Below, in pieces: positions 53,958 through 64,000 of a DNA stretch of 64,000 nucleotides; the stretch's first letter is position 1, and each line of letters opens with the position of its first letter. The position numbers and the translations under genes were made by a program. The notes below the pieces were generated by a model. That model was not told where the DNA came from. It made no database searches and was given only the letters and a program-made list of their open reading frames with translations. The stretch is from positions 3,618,228 through 3,682,227 of the forward strand of contig CM036765.1 in the NCBI GenBank assembly GCA_020796225.1, given 5' to 3'. This DNA is from Arion vulgaris (lineage: Eukaryota > Mollusca > Gastropoda > Stylommatophora > Arionidae).

Positions 53958-54232
53958 CTTTTTACTCTTCTTAGAACGCTCCATATCGACCACGTGTTAA
54001 CCACTCTTTGTGATTTGTATGTGATCCGAGCCTAAGAGCGATTATACGGTGTGCCAGTTACCCGCCTATAAGTAGGCCAGCACATCCGATTTCTACAACG
54101 GTTTTTTTTACTACAGTAGCTTCCATAGATTCCCACCTCAGTCGCCTCTTACGACATGCCTTGTAGGTCGTAGTGTTTCTATTCTTTGCTCCCCTTGCGG
54201 TCTCCGGCAACACGCGGGCTCTCTGTCCTTAT
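53958..54232 (-). mobile_element. SINE D copy 11
   Basis: Full antisense copy from CTTTTTACTCTTCTTAGAAC to GGTCTCCGGCAACACGCGGG. Well preserved. Confidence 0.87.
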
Positions 54233-54484
54233 TACATTTATTCTCCAGATGTAATAATGTGAGCCAGGGACGTGCGGTCTATTTTCTCAGTATGATGCAA
54301 GTCTTTGAAATGTCGCCCTGAAATGCTTCAAAGTGTAATTTGACTGCGCTGCTTATGCCGACCCTTTAAGGTGACGCCTAATTTGACCCAGTCTCTGTGT
54401 CATAGCAAGGTACGGCCCTGATGTAAGGCGTAATAGAAAATATGATAGTATCAATTGTTGGCTAAAACCTAGAACAAATAATAC

Positions 54485-55925
54485 TATAGTCCGTTCAACA
54501 ACTCATGCCCACAGTCCAATGCGAATTGTAGCAAAACCATCAGTTCCACAGTAGCGAAACCCAACCTTAGAATTATACCGACGCAAATTTCTGATGGAAG
54601 AAATTGCTATAGGAAACCTGGATTTTGTAATATAACGGTTTCCTTTGATGTTGGCGCATATTTGGCTAGTCTGATACAGCATTTGCGTTTTACAGTAAAC
54701 GACACATATGACATTTGATGACAAGTCTCATTCAAAGGCGTATCATCTCAGCTTATACATGGGGGCCAATGTTGATAATTGCAATACAATCATGAAATAA
54801 ACAAGAAAAGTAGACTTAGTTGTATTATTGCTTTTAAATAACTTACATTACAGTTAAAGTTAGCTGTCATGTCATAATGCAATCCTTTCACGTCCAGGCT
54901 TGGGACTGGAAATGGCGGAGATCAAGTAGCAGTACGTCCCTTGCGGAACCTCGCATTCATCACAGCCCGTCTGAAACGCTCTATATCTCTTGCAAGTTCT
55001 CCTGCCTCTTACAGCGTCATGTTCAGGGTTTCTTTGATGTCCTGCTGCCATCTTCGTCTTGGTCCTCCCGCCTCGTTTTCTAGGAACCAGGTCTTTCATT
55101 ACCTTTCTCTCCAGACCAATGTGGCGTTTAATGTGGCCAAAATATTCCATCTTCCAGGACATGATGTTATTTATGAGCCAATGCTTCTTGATATTCAGGT
55201 CTTGTTGGATGTCTTTGTTTCTTGTCTTCTCTGTCCAGGATGCTCTAAGAACTTTTCTATAGCATCTTGTTATGGCGGAGCTACTGGAGAGATTCTTTTC
55301 AAATTGCTACTTCTTCGTTACAATGTGCGTGTGTTAACATATGTGGTAGGGAGGTATCACTATAATAAAATAGCACTTTTCTCTGGTTCTTGTATACTGT
55401 AGTACAGATGACCCATATGTGCCTCTTTGCGGAAATGAGTGTATAGCATTAATGATACATTTTGTATTGTAACTTCAAACTCATTAGAAATGTTATACTA
55501 ATTTCTGTTTTGAGAAGTCAACAATATGACCCAATAGCATCACACTAATTTCGATATACGCCTTTAACTAAATGTCCGTCTCGCACTAATGACGTCAATT
55601 CTTTACTATGTTCAAGCCCGAGTCTTTTGGTCATGGAAATGCAAGAATTGTTCAAAACCACGGAATTCGTCCTGAATGTTGCTATTTGTGTCATCAATGT
55701 ATTAAATGTCTGTAAACATGAGTTTTCTCCAACCATGCCAATGGACGCGTTAAATATATAGCACAAAGAAGACAACTTCTAGATGGTATGATTGTTTGAA
55801 TGGCAAAAATATTTTGTAGCGTCGAGAACATGTGTAGTTCACATGCAAGTTTTCAAGTTATTTCATCAAAGGGTTACAAAGATACAAATTTTTATCTGTG
55901 GGCATGACAAGTTGAACGGACTATA
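54485..55925. mobile_element. TIR element (TA-flanked) with nested RTE
   Basis: TATAGTCCGTTCAACAACTC at 54,485 and the reverse of the right end (TATAGTCCGTTCAACTTGTC from 55,925) match at 16 of 20 bases and continue to GCCCAC, with TA at each end. The first bases (TATAGT.CGTTC) resemble those of the 46.4-kb mariner, so a Tc1/mariner relative is likely. No transposase motif is visible; a 76-codon minus frame at 55,545-55,775 is unrecognised. About 450 bp of the interior are an RTE insertion. Confidence 0.83.
54868..55325 (-). mobile_element. RTE-like LINE 3' end inside TIR element
   Basis: The minus strand reads SWKMEYFGHIKRHIGLERKV and MKDLVPRKRGGRTKTK, preceded (55,200-55,260) by the SWTEKTRNKDIQQDL region of RTE C-termini. 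It resembles LINE C but diverges, and is truncated at 5'. Confidence 0.8.
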
Positions 55926-55964
55926 GCTTCAATTCCTTTCACAACAAAGGAGTGGAGGTGGGGG

Positions 55965-56205
55965 TTAATAGCCGAAGGATTGATTCATATCAATACCCAT
56001 ATGACTCGGTCCCTCGCCACAGAAATAGCACATCACCTACACTAAATTATTGCAAAAAAAAACACGATTTACGTAGCTCCAGCAACAATCCTAGTGGTCT
56101 CTTGAAAAAAAAGGCACTCGTATACAGAACGACGCGGTCCGGATTCGAACCCACGACATTGGACTCTCTATGCAAGGGCTTAACCACTTTACGGCAGAGA
56201 CAACG
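55965..56205 (-). mobile_element. SINE B copy 5
   Basis: From the tail: AATAGCCGAAGGATTGATTC, CCCATATGACTCGGTCCCTC, TTACGTAGCTCCAGCAACAA, ACGCGGTCCGGATTCGAACC (reverse B box GGTTCGAATCC) and GGGCTTAACCACTTTACGGC (reverse A box). This copy has the best tRNA-like promoter of the family. It starts 40 bp after the TIR element. Confidence 0.86.
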
Positions 56206-56880
56206 TTCATTTCACAAAAGCAATATTTGTATTTGATTTGATATCTGACTTCATATATAAAGAGAGAAATAAAAAGAAGGAAGAAAGTTTGAAACAAAAA
56301 CCAATAAATAGGGATAGAGATGAGATTAGACATGTCACATGTAAATAATTCGAATGGATTAAAAGAGCAAAAATACATAGACACGTTCTTATAAGCAGGC
56401 TAACGGGGGAAGCCTAACATATCATAGACACGTTCTTATAAGCAGGCTAACGGGGAAGCCTAACATATCAATTTAATAATGAACAATAGCTTAGAACTAA
56501 TCAACAGCTAGAACATGTTCTGGCTTCATGGAATTACTTTGTTTTATCTTAGATATGAAGAAAGGGCACAGAAGAAATACTAGGAGCGTGTATATTCTAA
56601 GTAGTAATGCATTTGTGGGAGACATAGATATGCAACACAACAGTGGAAAAGCATCATCAGGTGCCGTACCGGCTGGAGTAGGCGAACATGGATTTACACA
56701 AATCTCTGTCTCTGGTGTTTGCTATCATCTCTGATGTTGACTCTCTTCCATGACATGAAGTCAGGTTATCCAAAATTGTCTCTCTGTATTCCTCTGTCTC
56801 GTTTTCCTTCGATTTTACCAGTTGTTACAATGTGTTCTAAACCTCACTTTCTCATCACATGACCAAAAATGATGATTGCC
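56206..56880. other. No gene; 46-bp duplication at 56,372-56,468
   Basis: CATAGACACGTTCTTATAAG plus CAGGCTAACGGGG and AAGCCTAACATAT occurs twice. The other frames (up to 97 codons) have no motif. Confidence 0.5.
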
Positions 56881-56884
56881 TCTT

Positions 56885-57390
56885 TCTTATGATCATCATC
56901 AAGGTGCGTATCATTTATAGGACGTTGCTCTCTTTGCAGCACATCTGAAATTCACTCTATCTCTTGCCAGTTCACCCACTTCGTCGATGGTCATATTCAT
57001 GGTTTCTTTAATATCTTGTAGCCATCTTCTTCTTGGTCTGCCTCTGCTTCTGCTTCCTGGGACCCTGTCCTCTAGAATTGTTCTTTCCAGGCCATCGTGA
57101 CGCTTGATGTGACCAAAGTATGTAATTTTTCTGTATAGTATGTTGTTTATCAGCCAATTCTCTTTAACATTTAGTTCTTTCAGGACATCAGTGTTCTTTC
57201 TTTTCTGTCCATGGTATTCGTAGGATCTTTCTGTAGCATTTAGTTTCGAAGGACTGGATTTTCGTTCTTAATTTGTGTCTCTTTCTTATATTGATGATAA
57301 ACTTTCTCTGTGTCGTGACCTCATTCAACATCTCCACATTAGTCATTTTAGCAGTCCATGGGAATCTCATCAATCTTCAATAAAACCACA
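56885..57390 (-). mobile_element. LINE C-type 3' end 3
   Basis: ATCATCATCAAGGTGCGTAT, TCGATGGTCATATTCATGGT, TTCTTCTTGGTCTGCCTCTG, AGCCAATTCTCTTTAACATT and GTCCATGGTATTCGTAGGAT match LINE C from 12,580 to 12,900 almost base for base. The minus strand reads KCYRKILRIPWTEKKEH and MMRFPWTAKMTNVEMLNE. Short and 5'-truncated. Confidence 0.85.
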
Positions 57391-57504
57391 TATATGTGGT
57401 CCTCAGAGATTTTTCGATCTATTTGTTTAGTGCCCATGACTGGCATCCTTATGTCAGTAGTGGTTCTATGTAGCACCGTATTACTATCATTCTGACATCA
57501 ATTG

Positions 57505-57605
57505 ACATTATCTTGTTGGGAAAAGCATAAACGTACGTTGAAGTATAAATGTTACAGTCTTGTTGGGAAAAGCATAAACGTACGTTGAAATATAAATGTT
57601 ACAGA
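57505..57605. repeat. 47-bp tandem duplication
   Basis: TCTTGTTGGGAAAAGCATAA, ACGTACGTTGAA(G/A)TATAA and ATGTTACAG occur twice. It stands just before the SINE D tail. Confidence 0.9.
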
Positions 57606-57621
57606 AGAAGATTTTTGGGTT

Positions 57622-57882
57622 TCTCTTCTTCTTCTTCCAACGCTCCATAACGACCACCTGTTAAACCAGTCTTTGTGATTTGTGAGATCTGAGTCTAAGA
57701 GCGTTTGTACGTTGTGCCAGTTATGCACCTATAAGTAGACCAGCACATCATATTTCTGCGATGCTTTTTATTTATTAGGGTTGCTTGTTTAGGTCAATAA
57801 TGTAGTCGCCTTTTACGACATGCCATGTAGGTCGCAGTGTTATAATTGTATGCTCCCGTTAGATCCCCCAAGACACCGGCGA
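57622..57882 (-). mobile_element. SINE D copy 12
   Basis: Antisense copy starting with CTCTTCTTCTTCTTCCAACG; the middle has ATTATGCACCTATAAGTAGA-like sequence and the end is ATGCTCCCGTTAGATCCCC. Confidence 0.84.
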
Positions 57883-58425
57883 GTTCAGGGATTAAAGCGA
57901 AAAGACATAAGAGGGAGAAGAACTTCTTCGTCTACCTTCAACCCCCACCCCTAGAGAGGCATAGATTCGCAGCCAAGGTTTTCCAAGCCCTCCTATCTAA
58001 GACATTTTTTTCAGATCTCTCCACTCTCACCATTTACTTGCATCCTGTTTCTAACTTCCACCTCCAGGTGTTCTTGTGTCTTCCCTTGCCTCTATTTCTC
58101 TCGGGGGTTCATCGGAGGGCCTGTATCGTGATGGTGTTAGGAGTTTGCTTAGTGTGTGCCTATTCATCGCCACCTTCTACCCTGTATCTGTTGTTCCACC
58201 TGCCCTTGTCCCACTCTATCCCACAGTTTCTTGTGTGTGATCATGACATCTTATCGTATATCTGTTGTTCCACCTGCCGTTGTCCCCTCTATCACAGTTT
58301 CTTGTGTTGATCATGACATCTTATCGTATATCTTGGAGTATCTTGGAGTACATTTGAGTACCTTGCAGTATCTTGGAGTACCTTAGAGTATCGTGGAGTA
58401 TCGTGGAGTATCTTGGAGTATCCAT
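57883..58425. other. No gene; small tandems at right
   Basis: A 154-codon plus frame (57,846-58,310) is rich in L, S, P and C and has no domain. Part of it is a 70-bp duplication (ATCTGTTGTTCCACCTGCC, TGATCATGACATCTTATCGT) at 58,190-58,330. A TATCTTGGAG-type 10-bp repeat follows to 58,420. Confidence 0.5.
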
Positions 58426-58504
58426 TGGTGAATGTCTGCAACTTTTAGTATTCCCTTATTTGTGCTTGAAGAAGAACTTTATAGAAATGAATACTAGCTT
58501 ATAC

Positions 58505-58720
58505 AATGCATTGTCTGCGAACAATAATGAACATGAAATAGATGTCTACGAACAATAATGAACATAAAATAGATGTCTGAGAACAATAATGAACATAAAA
58601 TAGATGTCTGAGAACAATAATGAACATAAAATAGATGTCTGAGAACAATAATGAACATAAAATAGATGTCTGAGAACAATAATGAACATAAAATGATGTC
58701 ACGAAAAATAATGAACATAA
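58505..58720. repeat. 31-bp minisatellite, 7 copies
   Basis: The unit is GTCTGAGAACAATAATGAAC plus ATAAAATAGAT. It leads into a LINE E fragment. Confidence 0.94.
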
Positions 58721-58737
58721 AATGCGAAGAATTCAGG

Positions 58738-59140
58738 AGAAGTGATGAAATCAGAGAAATGTCTGATCATCCACTAGTAACATCTATTTGAAGAGAGGGA
58801 GAAGATGGAGATATTTTGGACATACCTTGAGAAAAAATGTCTGGTCAACTACTAGTAACAGCTGTTATAAGAAGGAGAAGATTGAAATATTTCGGACATA
58901 CTTTGAGAAGAAATGATCAAAGAATGCCAAATCATGCATTGAAGTGGGATGCAAAGGGTTCAAGAAAGAGAACGCCCTGGGGAACCCTGAAACGAACTTT
59001 GCTGAGAGAGGCAAGAAAGATCTGACTCAATTTCATGGAAGAGATTGAGTTAGTTACACAGGATAGAGCGATATGGAGAAATTACTTGCATGCCTTATGT
59101 AACGTATAACAGTACGAGAGAAATTATGATTATTATTATT
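58738..59140 (+). mobile_element. LINE E 3' end
   Basis: A partly duplicated start (SDEIREMS twice, the first damaged) leads to GQLLVTAVIRRRRLKYFGHT, LRRNDQRMPNHALKWDAKGS, RKRTPWGTLKRTLLREARKI, then FMEEIELVTQDRAIWRNYLH. It ends in a (TTA)n tail at 59,128-59,142. This is the reference for the sequence amplified at 49.5-50.0 kb. Confidence 0.84.
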
Positions 59141-59142
59141 AT

Positions 59143-60115
59143 AACCAAGACATTTAACCACGGCTAAATGTCATCAAACCAGTCTTCTAAGTTGCAACTT
59201 TACTACGCCATATTTGTTGCTATCAACACCACGTAACCAAACTAGACTCTCTAACCCAAACTCATCCTTGACTGATTCGTATCCTGTTTTACAGTCTAAA
59301 AATCCCATGAACACATCGGAAATAATCATACTTCAAAACAACATTGCATTTCTAAATCAAAGGCGACGTTTCGTATTGACGCACACAAATGTATTGTGAA
59401 ATTCGGTCCCACATTTCTTTAATGTTCATTACAACGCCTTTGTTTCCGTGCCGTACTCAGAGATTGCCACAAAAATACTTTCAACCGAAATTCGGGTAAT
59501 ATTTTTGGAGAAGAAATATCAGCCTTTGTGTGTTAAAGATACCGCACGCTTAATGGTCTGTTCTTTGTTCCACCTCTCCAACATTTCGTTATGTGATTAA
59601 CCAATCGTTATGTTACAGGATTTATAACACTAGGATTAATTGTTATAATCATAGTCGCATAGTGTGATACCATTAGTCAAAGATGGAGGACAACCTGATG
59701 TAACTGTACACAATGGTTGCTATCAATGAATCATGTATTGAAAGTGGAGTTTGTTCTGTTCATGTTGTGGCTATGCAATAGTTAAGACCTCTTGTTATCG
59801 TGATATTCCTAATGGCAAATTTTGAGTAAAATTACAGGGATGTGTTTTGAAATCGTTATCATCATTATCATGTTCCGGACAGGTCTGTGTCATTTTTATT
59901 TTTGTTTTCCCGTTATGATTTAAGGCGTAGCCTTGCTGCGTTATATGCCACCTCTAACTGATTTGTTGCATAAAGGCTTGCTTTCCGTATCACCAGTGCC
60001 CTCATCCGACAGTCACGCGAGCCTCACTCCGACTTCAGATGTACTTGAAAGACGGTAGGGGTCTACTAGAAAAGCGCTTAAGCCGTTTACTTATCTTTCG
60101 AAGGTTCGATCGGAG
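59143..60115. other. No recognisable feature
   Basis: About 1 kb without a recognised repeat or coding motif; one of the longer apparently non-repetitive stretches. Confidence 0.45.
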
Positions 60116-60121
60116 CTGCAG

Positions 60122-60268
60122 ATTTTGTGCTTTCTGCAGTACTTCGAAAGTAGTATGCCATTTCTGCAGTACTCTCGGAAAGTAGTATGCCATTTCTGCA
60201 GTACTCTCGGAAAGTAGTATGCCATTTCTGCAGTACTCTCGGAAAGTAGCATGCCATTTCTGCGGAGA
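60122..60268. repeat. 32-bp minisatellite, 4 copies
   Basis: The unit is TTTCTGCAGTACTCTCGGAA plus AGTAGTATGCCA. Three minus-strand frames run through it. Confidence 0.92.
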
Positions 60269-60489
60269 GATGGACTGGCCCATTTGGCGTAACACACGGT
60301 GCAATCAAGTCTATTTTGTCTTTAAGTTAATTGCATTTTCTTTACAGGACTTTGCGAATCAACCCCAGCTTTTTAACGCTGTTTGTTATTTTTCTAGGCT
60401 TTATTACGTTCAGTAGTTTGCCATTGCTATCTGAACTGTTGGTGCCATCGTCCTTTTGTAAAATTACAAATGAAACAATTTGCAACCAA

Positions 60490-60575
60490 ACTCACCTTCT
60501 CCGCAGCGTGATTGGAACTCAGAACGTCGGGGTTAATAGACCGAGTCACTATCCCTAAACCACAGACGACACTAA
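60490..60575 (-). mobile_element. tRNA-like SINE head, probably SINE B
   Basis: The reverse strand has TGTGGTTTAGGGATAGTGAC (A-box-like) and TTCTGAGTTCCAATCACG (B-box-like) about 30 bp apart. The body after the head is not recognisable. Nothing else is seen from 60,270 to 60,870. Confidence 0.55.
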
Positions 60576-60929
60576 TTTTGTCTTTAGACACATTAAATAT
60601 ATAAATACCCTTGAAAAACTAGATGAGTATCATTGTTTGTTCCTGGTAAGACGCAAAGTAAATCAAGTAGAAAGAATAAAGAAACAGATTTTCAAATAAT
60701 ATCATCAAGAAAATCATCAATGAGAATCGTATAGATTGTGAGTATCATTTAGTTGTGCATGCTAATATTTACACTCATTCTCTTATGGAATTCAGAATAT
60801 CAGCCTTCTCCGTTGCTCGCCCGCTTTTTACGTGCCAAAACAGTTGATATATGGCGAGCTTGAAGGGACAGACGTTCAGTTGGTGGACAAAAATAACTCT
60901 TTAAAGAGACTCGTAAAGTGTCTCTCAAA

Positions 60930-61200
60930 TGCTTTGATATAGAGACTACGTGCTGTGTATCCCTCGCGCAAGATAGCCAAATATGGCGCTGTAACAGTAA
61001 AAGAGAAACTCGCATAACTGAGAATCGTCGTGCCGTTGAGACACAGAGAAAGCGAGAAGCGCAAAATAACAACACATACAACACCCACATGTCTAACTTT
61101 GATCTTGTATGCCCAGCTTGTGGTAGGAGATTGTGTTCAAGATTGTACTTACAGTCACATCTGCACACCACAGAGAGTGCGGCAGCACACGGTCGAGGTT
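60930..61200 (+). mobile_element. LINE I C-terminus with zinc finger
   Basis: The plus frame has SLAQDSQIWRCNSKRETRIT, ENRRAVETQRKREAQ and CPACGRRLCSRLYLQSH with a further His. The arrangement (D..W, a basic helix, then a C2H2-like finger with R..SR..L..H) is the known C-terminal layout of a group of animal LINE proteins. Two overlapping frames in other phases are shadows. Confidence 0.75.
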
Positions 61201-61404
61201 GTGATCATCGCTTGCGATGGACGGCTATTTTTATTTTTATTATTTACAGCAGCCATACCTGCAAGCCTTTCTGCCGTTTTTCCCCAACACCTGCTAGCCC
61301 TCGCAAAAAATGAAACTGATTTTGGCAGTCTAAACCTCTTTAGCGACTCCAACCACTATCTTCGAGCCCATTCTGTTTCCATCTTCCTGAGCACATGAAC
61401 TGAA

Positions 61405-61620
61405 AGAAATGAATTACAGCTGAAACACAATACAGAGGACGGCTAAGAACAGAGATGAATGGCGTCGTACATATGTTGCTGCACTGAGCGCCAAGAGCGT
61501 CACATGTTAGATGGAGAGATGCGCATGGAGATGTCACAAAAGTTACACTAAGATGAACACCAGAGGGTAGACGAAAACATGGAACACGCTAAGCGACCTG
61601 GGGGAGAACAGTAGAACAGG
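61405..61620 (+). mobile_element. LINE I 3' end remnant 2
   Basis: AACACAATACAGAGGACGGC, AAGAACAGAGATGAATGG and GAGCGCCAAGAGCGTCACAT match 27,740-27,830. It follows the zinc-finger fragment by 200 bp and may be the same insertion. Confidence 0.55.
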
Positions 61621-61648
61621 AAATGAAAGTAATGAATTATAGTTGACA

Positions 61649-62008
61649 CTTCTACTTCTTTGAACGTTCCACTGTCAGCACTTGCTACACCATTCTTTGT
61701 GACCTGTATGTGATCTGAGCCTGCTTCTACTTCGAACGTTCCACTGTCAGCACTTGCTACACCATTCTTTGTGACCTGTATGTGATCTGAGCCTGCTTCT
61801 ACTTCGAACGTTCCACTGTCAGCACTTGCTACACCATTCTTTGTGACCTGTATGTGATCTGAGCCTGCTTCTACTTCGAACGTTCCACTGTCAGCACTTG
61901 CTACACCATTCTTTGTGACCTGTATGTGATCTGAGCTCGTTCTACTTCGAACGTTCCACTGTCAGCACTTGCACACCATTCTTGTACCTGTATGTGATCT
62001 GAGCCTGC
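61649..62008. repeat. 72-bp array made from the end of SINE D, 5 copies
   Basis: The unit is CTTCTACTTCGAACGTTCCA, CTGTCAGCACTTGCTACACC, ATTCTTTGTGACCTGTATGT and GATCTGAGCCTG. This is the (CTT)-end segment of SINE D. The last unit passes without a break into a complete SINE D, so the array is an in-place expansion of the element's end. Confidence 0.93.
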
Positions 62009-62228
62009 TTCTACTTCGAACGTTCCATATCAACCACTTGTCAACCACTCTGTGGATTTGTAAGTGATCTGAGACTAAGAGCGATTGTATCGTTGTGACA
62101 GTTATGCGTCACAAGTAGGCCAGCATATCCGATTTCTGCGCTGCTTTTTATTTACTCAGTCCTCAGTCGCCTTGTAGGTCGTAGTGTTACTATTCTTTGC
62201 TCTCCTTGCAAACCCTGATAACACACGG
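62005..62228 (-). mobile_element. SINE D copy 13
   Basis: Antisense copy from CTTCTACTTCGAACGTTCCA-TATC to CAAACCCTGATAACACACGG, missing about 20 bp after TTTACT. Its tail end is amplified in the array to the left. Confidence 0.86.
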
Positions 62229-62229
62229 C

Positions 62230-63240
62230 CGACAGCTGAAATAATAGACAAGACGGTCAAGATAGAGAATGATAACGTATGTATGATGTTGCATTAAACG
62301 CCCAGGGTCGACATAGGTTAGAGAGAGATATCACTCACAATACACGGAATACTAATATAAATCTAGTTGTGAATACATGAGATTAGACAAGTAGCATCTA
62401 TTTCATAACGAAATGTGTTATAGATTAAGGAAATCTCTATTAATCATATTGCGTTATGTAAAGTGTACTCTGATATTCTGACCATGCCCTTGTCATCTGT
62501 TACAAACTAAGAGCCGACACTGAATCATAACATGTTTCCCACACATATATTTAGTAAATTTCAAAAACGAATAAATCTTGCTGAAGTTCTCTTTACTCTC
62601 TGCTCAATTTATGCACACACGTACTCAACAGACGAACATCGTTAGCATATACAATGTAGACAAGGGAGATAATTACATTTATCAGCAAAAGAAGGGGAAG
62701 TAATACATTTTATATGTCAATAAAGGAAAGGGGAAAAATTATCAAGCTTATCCTGTGCTACGCTCAAAGAAAAAAATATAACTAAATTAAACACACAACA
62801 CAACAACAACATAAAGTGATCTATTTCTGTCTCGTCTTACTGGAATAAATACACCTTCCATTCATTTAATATTTCGTTTCTGTTATCTCCCTTAGAAATC
62901 AAAAACAATTTCTAGCACATAGATTCCATAATTTAATAAATGGTTGTGTGCCACATGTCGTGTATTTCTGACCTCTGACACCTGATGGGGAGACTGTTAA
63001 TGATCAGTTCTGGCCAATGCGACAACAGTATTTAGCTATTAAGTGTGCGGTGTAGATTGATAGCTGTCACGGCCTAATCTTCGTTTGTTGACACCTTCGT
63101 TATGTGTTATCTGGGCACAAGTAACAGATTGAGACCGTCATTGTCTTTCATCTGCTCTCATTGTGTGTTTATTTATAAAAGTCGCGCACAAAATAAATGC
63201 GCATCAGTGCGGCTGTTGTGTCAATTATGTCAAAACAGCC
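62230..63240. other. No recognisable feature
   Basis: About 1 kb without tandem repeats or known repeat families. No frame with a motif. Confidence 0.45.
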
Positions 63241-63244
63241 TCTT

Positions 63245-63490
63245 CATATTCTTTTTCGAACGCTTCATATCGATCACTCTGTGTGTGATCTGTTGCAATC
63301 TGAGCCTAAGAGTGATTTCACATTGTGCAAGTTATGCGCCTACAAGTAGGCCAGCACATCCGATTTCTGCTACACTTTTTATTTACTAGGTAGCTTCCCT
63401 AGGCCACTACCTTAGTCGTCTCTTACGACATGCCTTATAGGTCGCAGTGTTACTATTCTTGCTCCTTGAGGACACCGGCAACGCACAGGC
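63245..63490 (-). mobile_element. SINE D copy 14
   Basis: Antisense copy from TTTTTCGAACGCTTCATATC to GAGGACACCGGCAACGCACA. Well preserved in TTATGCGCCTACAAGTAGGC. The next array starts at its non-tail end. Confidence 0.87.
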
Positions 63491-63504
63491 AGCGAGTGAA
63501 TATA

Positions 63505-64000
63505 ACATCACAATGATTGCTGCCGTCATCAACGTCATTGTCCCATCTACCATCAGTATCATCACTGCCATCATCAACATCATTGTCCCATCTACCATCA
63601 GTATCATCACTGCCATCATCAACATCATTGTCCCATCTACCATCAGTATCATCACTGCCATCATCAACATCATTGTCCCATCTACCATCAGTATCATCAC
63701 TGCCATCATCAACATCATTGTCCCATCTACCATCAGTATCATCACTGCCATCATCAACATCATTGTCCCATCTACCATCAGTATCATCACTGCCATCATC
63801 AACATCATTGTCCCATCTACCATCAGTATCATCACTGCCATCATCAACGTCATTGTCCCATCTACCATCAGTATCATCACTGCCATCATCAACATCATTG
63901 TCCCATCTACCATCAGTATCATCACTGCCATCATCAACATCATTGTCCCATCTACCATCAGTATCATCACTGCCATCATCAACATCATTGTCCCATCTAC
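63505..64000. repeat. 45-bp minisatellite, 11 copies, runs off window
   Basis: The unit is CATCATCAACATCATTGTCC, CATCTACCATCAGTATCATC and ACTGC. It is almost perfect. With a period of 45 a minus-strand frame of 15-residue repeats (DGTMMLMMAVMILMV) stays open for 193 codons. The hydrophobic Met-rich product is not credible as a real protein without transcript support. Confidence 0.95.

Noticed and set aside
52530..54035. Open frames of up to 501 codons on the plus strand
   Set aside because: They are the translation of a 16-bp repeat with no stop codon in any plus frame. All three phases are open, and there is no domain or codon bias.
57846..58310. 154-codon frame as a host gene
   Set aside because: It begins inside SINE D copy 12, crosses a 70-bp duplication, and has no recognisable domain or splice context.
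63407..63988. 193-codon Met-rich membrane-like frame on the minus strand
   Set aside because: It is a product of the 45-bp array and the upstream SINE D, with no transcript evidence.

Overview
This is repeat-dominated animal nuclear DNA. I see no intact host gene. The basis for calling it animal is the mix of non-LTR retrotransposon (LINE) fragments with RTE-like protein motifs, tRNA-derived SINEs with A/B-box heads, a Tc1/mariner-superfamily transposon whose transposase resembles the DD82E (Sailor) type, and abundant minisatellites. The LINE, SINE and mariner types together would fit a mollusc, possibly a gastropod, but the sequence does not prove this. By my tally roughly a third of the window is tandem repeat and most of the rest is dead transposable element. 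Nearly every open frame of any length is either a broken LINE or transposase piece or a tandem array that happens to lack stops.

Layout. 0-7 kb: a family of about 250-bp interspersed repeats (here SINE D) in both orientations; one copy is split by a 2.4-kb LINE (2,814-5,255) with a visible short target-site duplication, followed by the first SINE A and a SINE B. 7-12 kb: a second SINE A, a SINE C, LINE pieces and minisatellites. 12.5-15 kb: a 5'-truncated RTE-like LINE on the minus strand, then a 58-bp and a 48-bp minisatellite (to 17.1 kb). 17-35 kb: a patchwork of LINE 3' ends, SINE A/B/C/D copies, two 250-bp TIR elements, and many minisatellites. 35.6-45.6 kb: a SINE A copy in which one 56-bp internal segment is repeated about 173 times. 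46.4-49.5 kb: a mariner-like element with both inverted repeats, a dead transposase, and a 50-bp subterminal array, sitting in a LINE-derived array. 50-64 kb: more LINE ends, a 16-bp array, a second, unclassified TIR element carrying an inserted RTE fragment, SINE B/D copies, and a 45-bp array running off the right edge.

The main biological point is that many tandem arrays here are made from identifiable pieces of transposable elements. Three copies of SINE A each amplified a different internal segment (39, 32 and 56 bp), and one of these became a satellite of nearly 10 kb. SINE D has one end amplified, and at least seven arrays are amplified LINE 3'-coding fragments. This looks like one region, or one genome, in which dispersed elements are repeatedly converted to satellite DNA.

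Names SINE A-D and LINE A-I are labels for this report only. Boundaries of degenerate repeats are accurate to about 5-20 bases.
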